From Pseudomonadota bacterium (GTDB lineage: Bacteria; Pseudomonadota; Alphaproteobacteria; Rhizobiales; Xanthobacteraceae), in NCBI GenBank assembly GCA_021779635.1, contig JAJYAH010000009.1:1-30389 (forward strand): DNA of 30,389 bases. The letters run 5' to 3'. Below, one piece after another: positions 7,836 to 16,840 of the stretch. Position 1 is the first letter of the stretch, and every line of letters begins with the position of its first letter. The notes beneath the pieces were generated by a model, which searched no databases, was not told the DNA's origin, and worked only from the letters and a program-made list of their open reading frames with translations. The position numbers and the translations under genes were made by a program.

Positions 7836-8249
7836 TTACCGGAGGCCGTCACTGGGGTCGGCAACAGGACCCGCTTGCTGAATGGCGTCTCGAATCCGGG
7901 CGACTAGGTTCTCTTCGAGATGGGGCTTCAACAGGACCTGGTACACCCCAACGACAGCGGCTTTTGCCGGTATATTGTCGTCGGGATAGCCGGTAATCAG
8001 GATAATTGGCACTGCGACGTCACGGCTACGCAACTGGTTTGCGAGGTCGACACCGTTCATGTTGGGCATTTTAAAGTCGATCACAAAGCAGTCAGCCTCA
8101 TTTGAAGCGACCGATTTCAGCAAGGCTGGTCCGCTCCGGAATGTCTCGACCGCGAATCCATCTGTTTCGAGAAGAAATCGAAGCGAGCCGAGGACGCCCG
8201 GATCGTCGTCGACAACGTATATGACCGGTTTGGCGGGTGACGCGGACAT
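7836..8249 (-). CDS. Single-domain response regulator between fixJ and fixK2
   Basis: This 137-residue protein is a receiver domain with no output domain. Key residues are the acidic cluster in YVVDDD (residues 14-16), the phosphoacceptor Asp58 (VIDFKMPNMNG), Thr86 (LITGY) and Lys108 (LLKPH). Stand-alone receivers relay phosphate or act as phosphate sinks. The same gene lies between fixJ and fixK2 in B. japonicum, where it belongs to the FixK2 regulon. A GTG directly precedes the chosen ATG and is an alternative start. A perfect FixK box (8325-8338) is centred 82 bp upstream, so it may be made only after FixK2 is active, allowing feedback on FixL-FixJ (inference). Confidence 0.88.
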   Translation of the reverse strand: MSASPAKPVIYVVDDDPGVLGSLRFLLETDGFAVETFRSGPALLKSVASNEADCFVIDFKMPNMNGVDLANQLRSRDVAVPIILITGYPDDNIPAKAAVVGVYQVLLKPHLEENLVARIRDAIQQAGPVADPSDGLR

Positions 8250-8324
8250 CACGAAACCCTGCTCTCGGTTGGATGGTTGAACTGATGCATGTATTGTATA
8301 AAGCGGATTTTGGGTGGGGGCGTC

Positions 8325-8338
8325 TTGACTTGGCTCAA
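8325..8338. promoter_or_regulatory. FixK/Fnr box (TTGACTTGGCTCAA)
   Basis: Perfect TTGA-N6-TCAA palindrome upstream of the lone receiver gene (start 8249, centre 82 bp away). Its right edge overlaps the last four bases of fixJ. Confidence 0.75.
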
Positions 8339-8952
8339 TCTTTGAGCAAGCCGCCGCGCAGCGCCAGCCGGACGAGTTCCGAGAGACTCGCCGCCTGCAT
8401 TTTGGTCATCACATTGGCCCGATAAACCTCGATCGTGCGCGGGCTGATGTCGTATTCTCGGGCAATCAGCTTGTTCGAGAGCCCGGCGATGAGGCCGTCC
8501 ATGACCTGACGCTCGCGAGGGCTGAGACTAGCTATCCGCGTCTGTATCTCCAGCGTAACCGCTTCACCCTTTACGCCTGGTTCCGCCCGCCTCAGTGCCG
8601 TCTCGATCATTCCGATCAAACGGTCGTCCTCGAAAGGCTTTTCCAGAAAATCCATGGCGCCCAGCTTCATCGCTTCGACGGCGAGTGGAACGTCTCCGTG
8701 ACCGGTCATGATCACGACGGGAAACAGGCTGCCGCCCGCCTTGAGGCGTTTCAGAAGCTCAATGCCATCGACGCCGGGCATCCGCACGTCGGATACAACG
8801 CATCCAAAGTCGATGGTCAAGAGGGCGTCGAGAAAACTTGACGCCGATTCGAAGAGCGTGACGTGGAAATCGGCAGAACTGAGCAGGAAGTCGAGCGAGT
8901 CGCGCATCGCGCCATCGTCATCGATGACATAGACCTTTCCCCTATATACCAT
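8335..8952 (-). CDS. fixJ: Two-component response regulator FixJ
   Basis: This 205-residue protein has a receiver domain (about 5-120) with acidic residues in VIDDD, phosphoacceptor Asp55 (VVSDVRMPG), Thr in VIMTGHGD and Lys in FLEKPF. A LuxR/NarL-type HTH follows, with [15 protein letters not shown] and [15 protein letters not shown]. This is the standard FixJ architecture and length. Phosphorylated by FixL when oxygen is low, FixJ activates fixK2. The start overlaps the end of fixL by 11 bp, indicating translational coupling in one operon. Confidence 0.95.
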   Translation of the reverse strand: MVYRGKVYVIDDDGAMRDSLDFLLSSADFHVTLFESASSFLDALLTIDFGCVVSDVRMPGVDGIELLKRLKAGGSLFPVVIMTGHGDVPLAVEAMKLGAMDFLEKPFEDDRLIGMIETALRRAEPGVKGEAVTLEIQTRIASLSPRERQVMDGLIAGLSNKLIAREYDISPRTIEVYRANVMTKMQAASLSELVRLALRGGLLKD

Positions 8953-10477
8953 TCGTCACACTCTCAGTTGATGCGGCAGGCAACGTGAAGCGAAAGGTGG
9001 CGCCGCCTGAACGATTGGTTTCGGCCCACATCCGGCCGCCATGTGCTTCGATAATCGAACGGCTTATGGACAGTCCCACCCCCATGCCAGTTTCCTTTGT
9101 CGTATAGAAGGTCTGAAACAGATTGGGCATGACATCATCCGGGATTCCGGGGCCGGTATCAAATACCGCAACTTCAATCATGTCATCGGCCACCTTGGCA
9201 TTCGAGGCAATAAGCTCACGTTGCGGCGAGTGAGCCATGGCCTCGAGTGCATTGCGAAACAGATTGACCAGAACCTGCTGAATCTGAACCCGATCAACGA
9301 GAACCGAATCGTACTCCGGATTCAGGTTAAAACGAAGCTGGACGCCCTGTTCGCGGGCACCCGCAAGGCCAAGCGCGCCGGCCTCTTCAATCAATTTCGA
9401 AAGACTTTCGACGCGTTTCTCCGACTCCCCGCGCGCGACGAAATCGCGAAGCCGCCGAATGATCTGGCCCGCGCGAAGCGCCTGTTCTGCCGCACGATCC
9501 AGAGCACCTTCAATCTTCGATTTATTGGGATCCGAACTGTCAGCCAGAAGCCGGCGCGACCCCTTCATGTAATTGCTTATGGCGGCAAGCGGCTGGTTCA
9601 ACTCGTGTGCCAGCGCCGACGCCATTTCTCCCATTGCGCTGAGCCGGGACACGTGAACGAGCTCCGATTGAAGTTCCTGGAGCCGCGCTTGCGTCTGCTG
9701 TTGCTCGGTCAGGTCCCGGACGAACCCGGTGAAATACCGCTCTCCACCCGACTGCATCTCGCCGATCGAAAGATGCATTGGAAAGGTAGTTCCGTCTTTT
9801 CGCTGACCAGTTACAATTCTTCCGATGCCGATAATATGCCGTTCGCCGGTAGATCGATACCGCTCCAGATAGCCATCGTGGCGCGAACGATCCGGGTCTG
9901 GCATCAGGATGCTGACGTTCTGGCCGATGATTTCGCGCTCTGCATGGCCAAATTGCCGCTCTGCGGCGCTACTAAAGAACTGCATGATGCCACGACTGTC
10001 GATGACGATCATTGCGTCCGGAATAGTTTCCAGGATCGATTGAAGGTGACTTTCCCGAGTTCGCAGCGCTTCCTCGACCTGCTTCTGATCGTCGATATCG
10101 ATCACGATTCCATTAAGATGGAGCGGAACACCTTGCTCATCTTTCACCACGCTGCCACGCACGCGAACCCAGCGGTACGACCGTGATGGTTCGCGTACCC
10201 GGTACTGCATGTCGAAACTGCAGCCAGTTTCGACGGAAAGTCTTACGGCGTGTTCGGTACGCTTGCGCTCTTCCGTTTCAAGGAGGGAAAGGAACAGTTC
10301 GTAGGTAAGCGGCAGTTCGTTGGAAACACCAAAAAGCGTTCTGGTGATACCGGACCAGAGCAACTTTTGGGTCGAAAGATCGAGATCCCAAATCCCGATG
10401 CCGGCTCCGGCTATGCCCTGCAGAAAACGCTCGTCTCGAGCGGGGTCTTCGGACGCTGGATGGGGGGTGGTGGTCAC
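8942..10477 (-). CDS. fixL: Oxygen-sensing histidine kinase FixL
   Basis: This 511-residue kinase has, in order, an N-terminal PAS domain (about 20-130), a heme-binding PAS domain (about 140-255), a dimerisation/phosphoacceptor domain and an HATPase. With the start chosen here, the proximal heme ligand is His200 (SRHDGY), the distal-side Arg is Arg220 (IGIGRIV) and the phospho-His is His291 (ALAHELNQP), the numbers known for B. japonicum FixL. The start is GTG at 10477, four bases after AGGAG; a TTG at 10531 would add 18 residues but has no such site. Oxygen on the heme switches the kinase off, and its loss allows phosphorylation of FixJ. N and G boxes ([26 protein letters not shown]) are intact. 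Confidence 0.96.
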   Translation of the reverse strand: MTTTPHPASEDPARDERFLQGIAGAGIGIWDLDLSTQKLLWSGITRTLFGVSNELPLTYELFLSLLETEERKRTEHAVRLSVETGCSFDMQYRVREPSRSYRWVRVRGSVVKDEQGVPLHLNGIVIDIDDQKQVEEALRTRESHLQSILETIPDAMIVIDSRGIMQFFSSAAERQFGHAEREIIGQNVSILMPDPDRSRHDGYLERYRSTGERHIIGIGRIVTGQRKDGTTFPMHLSIGEMQSGGERYFTGFVRDLTEQQQTQARLQELQSELVHVSRLSAMGEMASALAHELNQPLAAISNYMKGSRRLLADSSDPNKSKIEGALDRAAEQALRAGQIIRRLRDFVARGESEKRVESLSKLIEEAGALGLAGAREQGVQLRFNLNPEYDSVLVDRVQIQQVLVNLFRNALEAMAHSPQRELIASNAKVADDMIEVAVFDTGPGIPDDVMPNLFQTFYTTKETGMGVGLSISRSIIEAHGGRMWAETNRSGGATFRFTLPAASTESVTNGI

Positions 10478-10597
10478 GTCACTCCTGCGGTGCTGCTGCA
10501 ACACCGATGGCGAGGATACCAACACATTCAATGGCCGGCTACCCTTTTTGCAGCCTTTGCCGGTCGATGCCCGTGAGATGCCTGACCGCCGGGCCGG

Positions 10598-10789
10598 CTA
10601 TTTACTGCATGACGCATTGCCCGCAAAAATGGGAATTTCTTCCACCATCAGTTCGGCGTCCTTGACGACGGCCAGCCAGAGTTCGATAGCAAGCAGGTGG
10701 AGTTCGACGGCTACATGCTCATCCGTACATTGCGCGGCAAGCCTTAGAGATTGTCGCGAACATTGCAAAGCTACGTCTGAAATATGCAT
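10598..10789 (-). CDS. Small helical hypothetical protein (63 aa)
   Basis: A 63-codon frame with a good site (AGGAG, 6-base spacing) before the ATG at 10789; a GTG directly upstream is the alternative start. The product looks mostly helical (leucine-rich, with AVELHLLAIELWLAVVKDAEL) and has four cysteines; I recognise no family. It lies 120 bp upstream of fixL in the same direction. A near-perfect FixK box (10840-10853) is centred 57 bp upstream of its start, the same spacing as at other genes in this window, which supports it being real. Confidence 0.55.
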   Translation of the reverse strand: MHISDVALQCSRQSLRLAAQCTDEHVAVELHLLAIELWLAVVKDAELMVEEIPIFAGNASCSK

Positions 10790-10839
10790 CACGGGCTCCT
10801 AATTTAGGCCACCACTAACTCATCTAAGAGTTGAGCAAT

Positions 10840-10853
10840 CTGATCTAAATCAA
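10840..10853. promoter_or_regulatory. FixK/Fnr-like box (CTGATCTAAATCAA)
   Basis: One mismatch from TTGA-N6-TCAA (first base). Its centre is 57 bp upstream of the 63-aa gene that starts at 10789. Confidence 0.5.
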
Positions 10854-10929
10854 CCTTTCGACACGATAGCCCCGGGCTACGTACTGCTGAGGTCGTGACG
10901 ATTTGGGCAGCCCAACAATCACCGAATCC

Positions 10930-10943
10930 TTGATCTGGCTCAT
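10930..10943. promoter_or_regulatory. FixK/Fnr-like box (TTGATCTGGCTCAT)
   Basis: One mismatch from TTGA-N6-TCAA (last base). Its centre is 63 bp upstream of the universal stress gene start at 11000. Confidence 0.5.
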
Positions 10944-10999
10944 TCTCCGTCTCAGGAAACGTCCTAGAGATTAAAAATTCGCAGGTTCGGGAGATAATG

Positions 11000-11830
11000 A
11001 TGACGTATGCGACGGTGATGGTCAGCCTGGCGCTGGATCGGTCGAATGACGCCTGCCTTGAGATTGCCGGTCAGCTGGTTAAGCGGTTTGGTGCCCGCGC
11101 GATTGGAGTAGCCGCGGCTGAATTCAGTCCGCCGCTATATTTCACGACCGGAGAACAGGCCCAGGAGGTGCTTGATCAGGGTCATGCAGCGCTCAGAAAT
11201 CGCATCGCTGAGATCGAAGCGCAGTTCCGCGCGGCGATGCAGAACCGCGCCACGACCGTGGAATGGCGTTGTGCCGAAGATTTTCCGACGAGATTTGTCG
11301 TCCAGCAGGCGCGCGCAGCCGATATCGTTGTCGTGGGTGAGGGTGGTCGCGACGTGCTCGCGGATCCCTTCATGCAGGTCAATCCAAGTGATCTTCTCAT
11401 GCAGACCGGAAGGCCACTGCTTGTTGTTCCCGATGGCATCGATTGGCTGGATCTGCGAAGCGTTTTGGTTGCCTGGAAGGACACGCCCGAGTGCCGGCGA
11501 GCCGTCACTGATGCATTGCCGATGCTGCGCGAAGCCAAGGATGTGATCATCGCTGAAATCGTTGAAGATGAGGCCGAAAGGGCGTCAGTGTCGTCGGGAA
11601 TCGCAGACCTCATCACGTGGCTGTTGCGGCACGGCGTGGTCGCCTGCGAACGGGTGCCCGCTGAATGCGGCAACGTCACAGCACAATTGGACAGGATCGC
11701 CTCGGAGCTTGGAGCGGGCCTGGTTGTTGCGGGCGCCTATGGCCATTCGCGATTTCGCGAATGGGTTTTCGGCGGCGTAACAAAGCGTCTCGTCAATCCG
11801 TCCGGCCGCTGCTCACTATTATCGCACTGA
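11000..11830 (+). CDS. Universal stress protein, tandem UspA domains
   Basis: This 276-residue protein has two UspA domains, the second ending in the nucleotide-binding signature GAYGHSRFREWVFGG followed by VTKRLVNPSGRCSLLSH. The last residues (RCSLLSH in place of the usual PVLMSH) mark a subfamily different from the USP at 3085. Two ATG codons lie in tandem (10997 and 11000); CGGGAG is placed better for the second. A near-perfect FixK box is centred 63 bp upstream. Its role is inferred from the family: an ATP-binding stress protein for starvation or low oxygen. It faces away from fixL. Confidence 0.88.
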   Translation: MTYATVMVSLALDRSNDACLEIAGQLVKRFGARAIGVAAAEFSPPLYFTTGEQAQEVLDQGHAALRNRIAEIEAQFRAAMQNRATTVEWRCAEDFPTRFVVQQARAADIVVVGEGGRDVLADPFMQVNPSDLLMQTGRPLLVVPDGIDWLDLRSVLVAWKDTPECRRAVTDALPMLREAKDVIIAEIVEDEAERASVSSGIADLITWLLRHGVVACERVPAECGNVTAQLDRIASELGAGLVVAGAYGHSRFREWVFGGVTKRLVNPSGRCSLLSH

Positions 11831-11842
11831 GACGGGGCCGGA

Positions 11843-11856
11843 TTGACGTTCATCAA
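11843..11856. promoter_or_regulatory. FixK/Fnr box (TTGACGTTCATCAA)
   Basis: Perfect TTGA-N6-TCAA palindrome in the gap between the universal stress gene and the CBS gene. Its centre is 76 bp before the CBS start at 11926. Confidence 0.8.
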
Positions 11857-11925
11857 AGTCATCTTCGTGGAAGCATAGTGTAGTGCCAATGTTTCAAAAC
11901 CAATCAAATCGGATGGATTCGCGCC

Positions 11926-12357
11926 TTGTACAGGTTTCTTGAACAAACGACAGCCGACTCCATGACGCGGAACACCAAAACCGTGTCGCGGAGCGTCACG
12001 TTACGGGAACTCGGATATTTATTCGAAAAAGACGACTTCAATGCCTACCCAGTTGAGGAGGAAGCCCGGATCGTCGGCCTGGTGACTAAGTTCGACTTTT
12101 TGGCCTGCTTTGTTTTTACTCTGAGTTATATGATACCGCGCTATGATGATCTGATGAAACGTACCGTCGCCGAAATCATGACGCCGGAATTTATCTATGT
12201 CCGGGAAGAAACCAAGCTGACGCGGGTGCTTCAGCTTATGGTCGACCACCGCATCAGGAGTGTGCCGGTGATAGAAGGTGATCAGCAACTGGTCGGGATA
12301 ATATCGCGCGAGGACGTGATGCGCGCTCTGCAACGCTGCACTAGCGAAAAGGTCTAG
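11926..12357 (+). CDS. CBS-pair domain protein, TTG start
   Basis: This 143-residue protein has two CBS domains with little else: about residues 10-60 (DSMTRNTKTVSRSVTLRE to IVGLVTKFDFL) and about 78-136 (VAEIMTPEFIYV to LVGIISREDVMRAL). The start is TTG at 11926, which reads MYRFLEQTTADSMT, the normal start of this CBS subfamily; GGATGGA lies 8 bases upstream and no ATG is available. It probably senses adenine nucleotides; the partner is unknown. A perfect FixK box precedes it. An IS481-family element begins 53 bp after its stop. Confidence 0.85.
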   Translation: MYRFLEQTTADSMTRNTKTVSRSVTLRELGYLFEKDDFNAYPVEEEARIVGLVTKFDFLACFVFTLSYMIPRYDDLMKRTVAEIMTPEFIYVREETKLTRVLQLMVDHRIRSVPVIEGDQQLVGIISREDVMRALQRCTSEKV

Positions 12358-12406
12358 CTCCGCTGGCGCTACTGATGGACATGCACGAGGATTCTATCCG
12401 TTCGGC

Positions 12407-13433
12407 CTAGGTGTTTGGTCCCGACCTTTGATGGTGCATTCTTATCGCACGATTCGAAGGATGCGCTATGGGACAAATTTTACACGGCTGCGCCACCACG
12501 ACGGAGGCAGTCCGTCGAGCAATACAAAATAGTCAAGAGAGCCTGAGAGCGCTCGCCAAGCGCTACGGGATCAACCTGAAGACTGTCGCCAAGTGGAAGC
12601 AACGCGAGACCGTCGCTGATCGCCCGACAGGCCCCAAAGAAGCCAAGTCGACCGTCCTTTCCATCGAGGAGGAGGCGATCATCGTCGCTTTCCGGCGGCA
12701 TACGCTGCTGCCGCTCGACGATTGCCTCTATGCGCTACAACCGACCGTCCCGCATCTGACGCGGTCATCCCTGCATCGCTGCCTTCAGCGCCACGGTATC
12801 AGCCGATTGCCGGAGGTCGAAGGTAGCAAGCCTTCGAAGAAAAAGTTCAAGGCTTATCCGATCGGCTATTTCCACATCGATATCGCTGAGCTCCAGACCG
12901 CTGAAGGCAAGCTCTACCTCTACGTCGCCATCGATCGCACCAGCAGGTTCGCCTTCGTGCAACTGGTCAAGAAGACGGGAAGGACCTCGGCCTCGGCCTT
13001 CCTCGAAGCCCTAATCGCGGCTGTCCCCTACAAGATCCACACGGTTCTCACCGACAACGGGATCCAGTTCACTTTCCCGCCACGCTACGCGGATGGCCCA
13101 ACGGCAAGGTACGTGACACATATGTTCGATATGTGCTGCCGGGAAAATGGCATTGAACATCGGCTGACCAAGATCAAGCATCCCTGGACCAACGGCCAGG
13201 TCGAGCGCATGAACCGCACGATCAAGGAAGCGACCGTCCAACGTTACCATTACGATCGACACGATCAACTCGAAGCACACCTTGCCGACTTCATTAACGC
13301 TTACAACTACGCTCGGCGGCTGAAGACCCTGAAGGGCCTCACCCCTTACGAATACATCTGCAAGTGCTGGACTTCTCAGCCCGAACGATTCAAACTTAAT
13401 CCGCTCCAGAAAATGCCGGGACTAAACACCTAG
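12407..13433. mobile_element. Complete IS481-family insertion sequence with CTAG target duplication
   Basis: The element proper spans 12411-13429 (1,019 bp). Its ends are imperfect inverted repeats: GTGTTTGGTCCCGACC on the left and, in reverse complement, GTGTTTAGTCCCGGCA on the right, with matches continuing to about 24 bp. It is flanked by direct copies of CTAG (12407-12410 and 13430-13433), the target known for IS481. It carries one transposase. It landed between two convergent CBS genes, 11 bp from the stop of the second, without breaking either. It looks intact and possibly mobile. Confidence 0.88.
12468..13433 (+). CDS. IS481-family transposase
   Basis: This 321-residue DDE transposase has an N-terminal helix-turn-helix (about 15-50, LRALAKRYGINLKTVAKWK) and an rve-type catalytic core. 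The probable catalytic residues are Asp in FHIDIAEL, Asp in LTDNGIQF and Glu in NGQVERMNRTIKEA. It cuts and joins the terminal repeats of its own element. The frame is open end to end. The stop codon TAG (13431-13433) lies inside the right-hand CTAG target duplication, not in the element, so the element borrows its stop from the target. The IS is foreign to the low-oxygen genes around it. Confidence 0.92.
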   Translation: MGQILHGCATTTEAVRRAIQNSQESLRALAKRYGINLKTVAKWKQRETVADRPTGPKEAKSTVLSIEEEAIIVAFRRHTLLPLDDCLYALQPTVPHLTRSSLHRCLQRHGISRLPEVEGSKPSKKKFKAYPIGYFHIDIAELQTAEGKLYLYVAIDRTSRFAFVQLVKKTGRTSASAFLEALIAAVPYKIHTVLTDNGIQFTFPPRYADGPTARYVTHMFDMCCRENGIEHRLTKIKHPWTNGQVERMNRTIKEATVQRYHYDRHDQLEAHLADFINAYNYARRLKTLKGLTPYEYICKCWTSQPERFKLNPLQKMPGLNT

Positions 13434-13440
13434 AGCGCGG

Positions 13441-14169
13441 TCAACTCGCCTTCAGCAGATGATCGTCTTCCGGAGAGTTCAGGTACATCCCCGACATTGT
13501 GTCGACCCAGCACAGGTGATCGTGAACCTTCGTCACGCCGGCAACGTTCTCCGCTACCACGATAGCCGCTTGCCGTGACCGCTCCTCGGTGATGACGCCG
13601 CTCAAGTGAACGATGCCATCACGCACGATGACGCCGAGGCCGAATGGACACCAGTCTTTCTTCTCCAGGGCATCGATTATGCGGTTGCGAATATGGTCGT
13701 CGTCGGCGGTCGGGTCGCGAATTTGCTGCGCCAAGCTTGCTACCGCCTGCAACAGGTCCGCGCGCGACACAATTCCGACGAGCTTGTCGCCCCGCGTGAC
13801 CGGTAGTCGCTTGACGTTGTTCTTTTCCATCAGTTCCACGATCTCCTCAAGATCGGCATCTTCACTGACGGTCAGCGGCTCCGGCGTCATGATTTCAGAA
13901 ATCCTGCGGCCATGCTCGTGAACGAAATCGGTTGCTTCCTTGCCCGGGCCGAGAATGAATTTCAGAAACCGGCCACGCTTGCGCTGTGTGCCGATTTCGC
14001 TGCGGCGAAGGAAGTCGCCTTCTGAAATGATACCGATGAGCTTGCCGGTCGTATCGACCACCGGAAGTCCGCTGACATGCCGTTGCAGCATGGTGTTTGC
14101 AGCTTCGACGACCGTGGTATCGGGTGTGACGGTGATAACGGGTCGGGTCATGATCTGATGTGCGCGCAT
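13441..14169 (-). CDS. CBS-pair protein with C-terminal BON domain
   Basis: This 242-residue protein has two CBS domains (about 1-60 with LIGIISEGDFLRR, and about 90-145 with LVGIVSRADLLQAVA) followed by a BON domain (about 160-225, with IVRDGIVHLSGVITEERSRQAA and AGVTKVHDHL). CBS pairs bind adenine nucleotides; BON domains are thought to bind phospholipids or membranes, so the protein could link energy state to the envelope. Function is not established. The frame reaches 14181, but the ATG at 14169 sits 5 bases after GGAGG. It shares a divergent promoter, with a perfect FixK box, with the phasin gene. Confidence 0.88.
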   Translation of the reverse strand: MRAHQIMTRPVITVTPDTTVVEAANTMLQRHVSGLPVVDTTGKLIGIISEGDFLRRSEIGTQRKRGRFLKFILGPGKEATDFVHEHGRRISEIMTPEPLTVSEDADLEEIVELMEKNNVKRLPVTRGDKLVGIVSRADLLQAVASLAQQIRDPTADDDHIRNRIIDALEKKDWCPFGLGVIVRDGIVHLSGVITEERSRQAAIVVAENVAGVTKVHDHLCWVDTMSGMYLNSPEDDHLLKAS

Positions 14170-14231
14170 GGCGGCCTCCATCGGTGGGCACGAATATTAA
14201 GGAAAACATATCCCAGGCGGCGCGGCGCGAT

Positions 14232-14245
14232 TTGACCCAAGTCAA
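14232..14245. promoter_or_regulatory. FixK/Fnr box (TTGACCCAAGTCAA)
   Basis: Perfect TTGA-N6-TCAA palindrome between the divergent CBS-BON gene (centre 69 bp from its start) and the phasin gene (94 bp). Confidence 0.8.
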
Positions 14246-14332
14246 CTATCTGATGTCGTTCCGCTTGATGCAGCTCAATGTGAGTCATTGATTACCACCG
14301 TATCAAACATAATACAAAAATCGGAGGCCATC

Positions 14333-14701
14333 ATGCTGGAATTTTACGAACCTGGTGCGGCGATCATCGAAGATTCGGTCGCGGAAGCTGTGGCGCGATG
14401 GAACAATACAAACAACTGCATCCTGAATTTCATGTTTGGCGCGCAAAAAGCGATGCTTGAAGAGATGATATTCGTCGGGAAGGAAATCCTTGACCGTGTT
14501 GTGACCGAAACGCACTTGTTTGGCGAATTCTCCTCGAAAATGGCCGAGGCCCATTCGGTCGAAGGCCTGAAAACGATGTGCCAGGAATGCGGCCGGCATC
14601 AGGTCGACTTTGTCCGCCGCGACAGCGAACGGTTGTTCAAGCATGGCGAGCGAATGATCGAGGTGACGTCAGGCCTGTTCGGTAATCGGCCACCGAGCTG
14701 A
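14333..14701 (+). CDS. Phasin-like PHA granule protein
   Basis: This 122-residue, mostly helical protein has features of the phasin family: an amphipathic first half (NFMFGAQKAMLEEMIFVGKEILDR), a central ETHLFGEFSSKMAEAHSVEGLKTM stretch and QVDFVRRDSERLF. Phasins coat polyhydroxybutyrate granules and control their number and size. The frame is open from 14288, but the ATG at 14333 has GGAGG with good spacing and gives MLEFYEPGAA. It is 49 bp before the PHA synthase gene, which supports the assignment. It probably shares the FixK box at 14232 with the divergent CBS-BON gene. Confidence 0.7.
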   Translation: MLEFYEPGAAIIEDSVAEAVARWNNTNNCILNFMFGAQKAMLEEMIFVGKEILDRVVTETHLFGEFSSKMAEAHSVEGLKTMCQECGRHQVDFVRRDSERLFKHGERMIEVTSGLFGNRPPS

Positions 14702-14750
14702 TCGTCGTTTCTCTACCGTTATCGAGCCAAAGTTGATGGAGGTGGGTGTC

Positions 14751-16609
14751 GTGCAGGCGAAGTCGGATTTGCTAGACGATGAGGTTCCACCAGAACCGTG
14801 TCACGCGCATGTCGTAAGCTACCGCGAAGATAGCCCGGTTGTCGTCCCGTCCGACCCCCATCCCGGATCGGCGTCTGAGGACCACCAAGGCGAGCCGGCG
14901 GAAGTGTATCAGTTCGATCGCGCGCTTCATGCGATGGTGGCCGGCCTGACCGGCGGTATATCACCGGTCGCATTGACGCTCGCTTATATCGACTGGGCTG
15001 CGCATTTGGCCGCGGCGCCTCAACGGCAACTGGCGATTGCTCAGGATGCGTTGCGGAGTACGAATGAGTTTTTCCAGTTGGAGCGTCATTGCCTGTCGCC
15101 CGGTCAGCCTTGGGCCTTGATCAAGCCGCAGCCGCAGGATCATCGTTTTTCCGACCCGGAGTGGGAGCGTGTGCCGTTCAATCTGATCGCGCAGGCGTTT
15201 TTGCTGGAGGAGCGATGGTGGCACCAGGCGACAACCGACTTGCGCGGCGTGGCGCCGCGGAATGCGGCGATCGTCGAATTCTCGGTGCGGCAGATACTCG
15301 ACATGCTAGCGCCTTCCAATTTCGCCGCCACAAATCCCACAGTACTGGACAAGGCTTTCCGAAGCGGCGGTGAGAACTTCGTATTTGGCTGGCAGAATTG
15401 GCTCAGCGACTGGATGCAATTGCTGTCGTCAGGTAAGCCCGCTAACGACGGGGAATTCGTCGTCGGCAAGACTGTCGCGACGTCGCATGGCAAGGTGGCG
15501 TTTCGAAAGGAGCTCATCGAGCTGATCCAGTACTACCCAACCACCGACAAGGTGCACCCGGAGCCGATCTTGATCGTGCCGGCCTGGATCATGAAATACT
15601 ACATCCTCGACCTTTCGCCGCGGAACTCGTTGGTCAAGTTCCTGACCGGCGAAGGCTTTACCGTCTTCATGATTTCCTGGCGCAATCCCGGATCGGGGGA
15701 TCGCAACATCGCTTTCGACGACTATCGCAGGCTTGGCGTACAGGCCGCGCTGGCTGTGATCGGGGATATCGTTCCCGGTCCTCAGGTCCATGCGCTTGGC
15801 TATTGTTTGGGCGGAACGTTGCTATCGATTGCCGCCGCGGCGATGGCTCGAGATGGTGACACCAGATTGAAATCGATCACCTTGCTCGCGGCACAGACGG
15901 ATTTTACAGAGGCAGGCGAGCTGACCTTGTTCATCAACGAGAGCCAGGTTGCATTTCTCGAAGACATGATGTGGGAACGCGGCGTTCTCGACACCACGCA
16001 GATGGCGGGCGCATTCCAGCTGCTCCGCTCGAACGATCTGATCTGGTCCAAGCTCACCCGGGACTACCTGATGGGAGAGCGGGCGCCGCCGAGCGATTTA
16101 ATGGCCTGGAACGCCGACGCTACGCGCTTGCCGTCCCGAATGCATTCGGAATATCTGCGCAAGCTGTTCCTCCACAATGATCTGGCCGAGGGCCGCTATC
16201 GTGTCGAAGGAAAACCGGTTTCGCTGTCGGATATTCACGCGCCGATGTTCGTGCTCGGGACGGTTCGCGATCACGTGGCGCCCTGGAAATCCACTTACAA
16301 GATAAATTATCAGGTGAAGCTGACGTCACGTACCTTTTGACCAGTGGTGGTCACAATGCGGGCATCGTGGCGCCGCCGGGGGAGCAGGGTCATTTCTATC
16401 AGGTCCGGACGAAAGCGGCCAAAGTCGCTTACATAGGCCCCGACGAATGGCTGAAGGCGACCCCAAAGGTCGAAGGATCGTGGTGGCCGGAATGGACCAG
16501 GTGGCTTGCCTTGCAATCTGGCGAACTCTGTGAGCCGCCGCGCATCGGCACTGGCCATGCCGAAGACGGGACTCTCCCTGATGCCCCCGGGGATTATGTT
16601 CGCCAATGA
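14751..16609 (+). pseudogene. phaC: Poly(3-hydroxyalkanoate) synthase, frameshifted
   Basis: The gene polymerises (R)-3-hydroxyacyl-CoA into PHA at the granule surface. The first frame, to a TGA at 16338-16340, holds the N-terminal domain and the alpha/beta-hydrolase core with the lipase-box Cys (GYCLGGT, tgt at 15804) and the catalytic Asp (GTVRDHVAPW). The family sequence then continues in another frame: from 16316 it reads EADVTYLLTSGGHNAGIVAPP and on to a TGA at 16609. One base seems to be missing near 16314-16316. The catalytic His of GGHN is only in the second frame, so the first product should be inactive. The start is taken as GTG 14751, 8 bases after GGAGG; ATG 14736 is the alternative. 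A sequencing error is possible. Confidence 0.85.
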
Positions 16610-16615
16610 CCGGCG

Positions 16616-16840
16616 CTATTGCGCGCTGAGCCATCTGACGTAGAGATCCCGGATCTTAATCGGCTTCAGGGCCGCCAGCTTCCGATAGGCTGCGCTAGCG
16701 GTCTGTATCAGGCGTTTTTTGTGTCTCCGGCCAACAAGCGGCATGGATAGCCGGACACCGTCTTGTTCCAGATCGGCCGCCAGAATTTCACCTTTTGCAT
16801 CGTCATTCGATTGTCCAAGAAATTTCTGCGTTTTGCGCAA
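16616..16840 (-). CDS. Small hypothetical protein (doubtful)
   Basis: A 74-codon frame between the convergent phaC and APH/kinase genes, overlapping the end of the latter by 38 bp if the TTG at 16840 is used; ATG at 16744 would give 42 residues. The product is basic (GRRHKKRLIQTASAAYRKLAALKPIKIRDLY in two parts) with no family I recognise and no clear ribosome binding site. It fills an otherwise empty gap, and that is the main argument for it. Confidence 0.28.
   Translation of the reverse strand: MRKTQKFLGQSNDDAKGEILAADLEQDGVRLSMPLVGRRHKKRLIQTASAAYRKLAALKPIKIRDLYVRWLSAQ

Noticed and set aside
9041..10186. 381-codon plus-strand frame inside fixL
   Set aside because: fixL on the other strand has every expected residue; this is a shadow frame.
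15868..15881. Near-match TTGA-N6-TCAC inside phaC (others inside coding at about 11172 and 28394)
   Set aside because: Single-mismatch copies within genes occur by chance and lack a downstream start; only intergenic, well-spaced ones were kept.
16308..16322. Programmed -1 frameshift in phaC
   Set aside because: A -1 slip would join the frames, but there is no X-XXY-YYZ slippery site and no known PHA synthase uses frameshifting; mutation or error is simpler.
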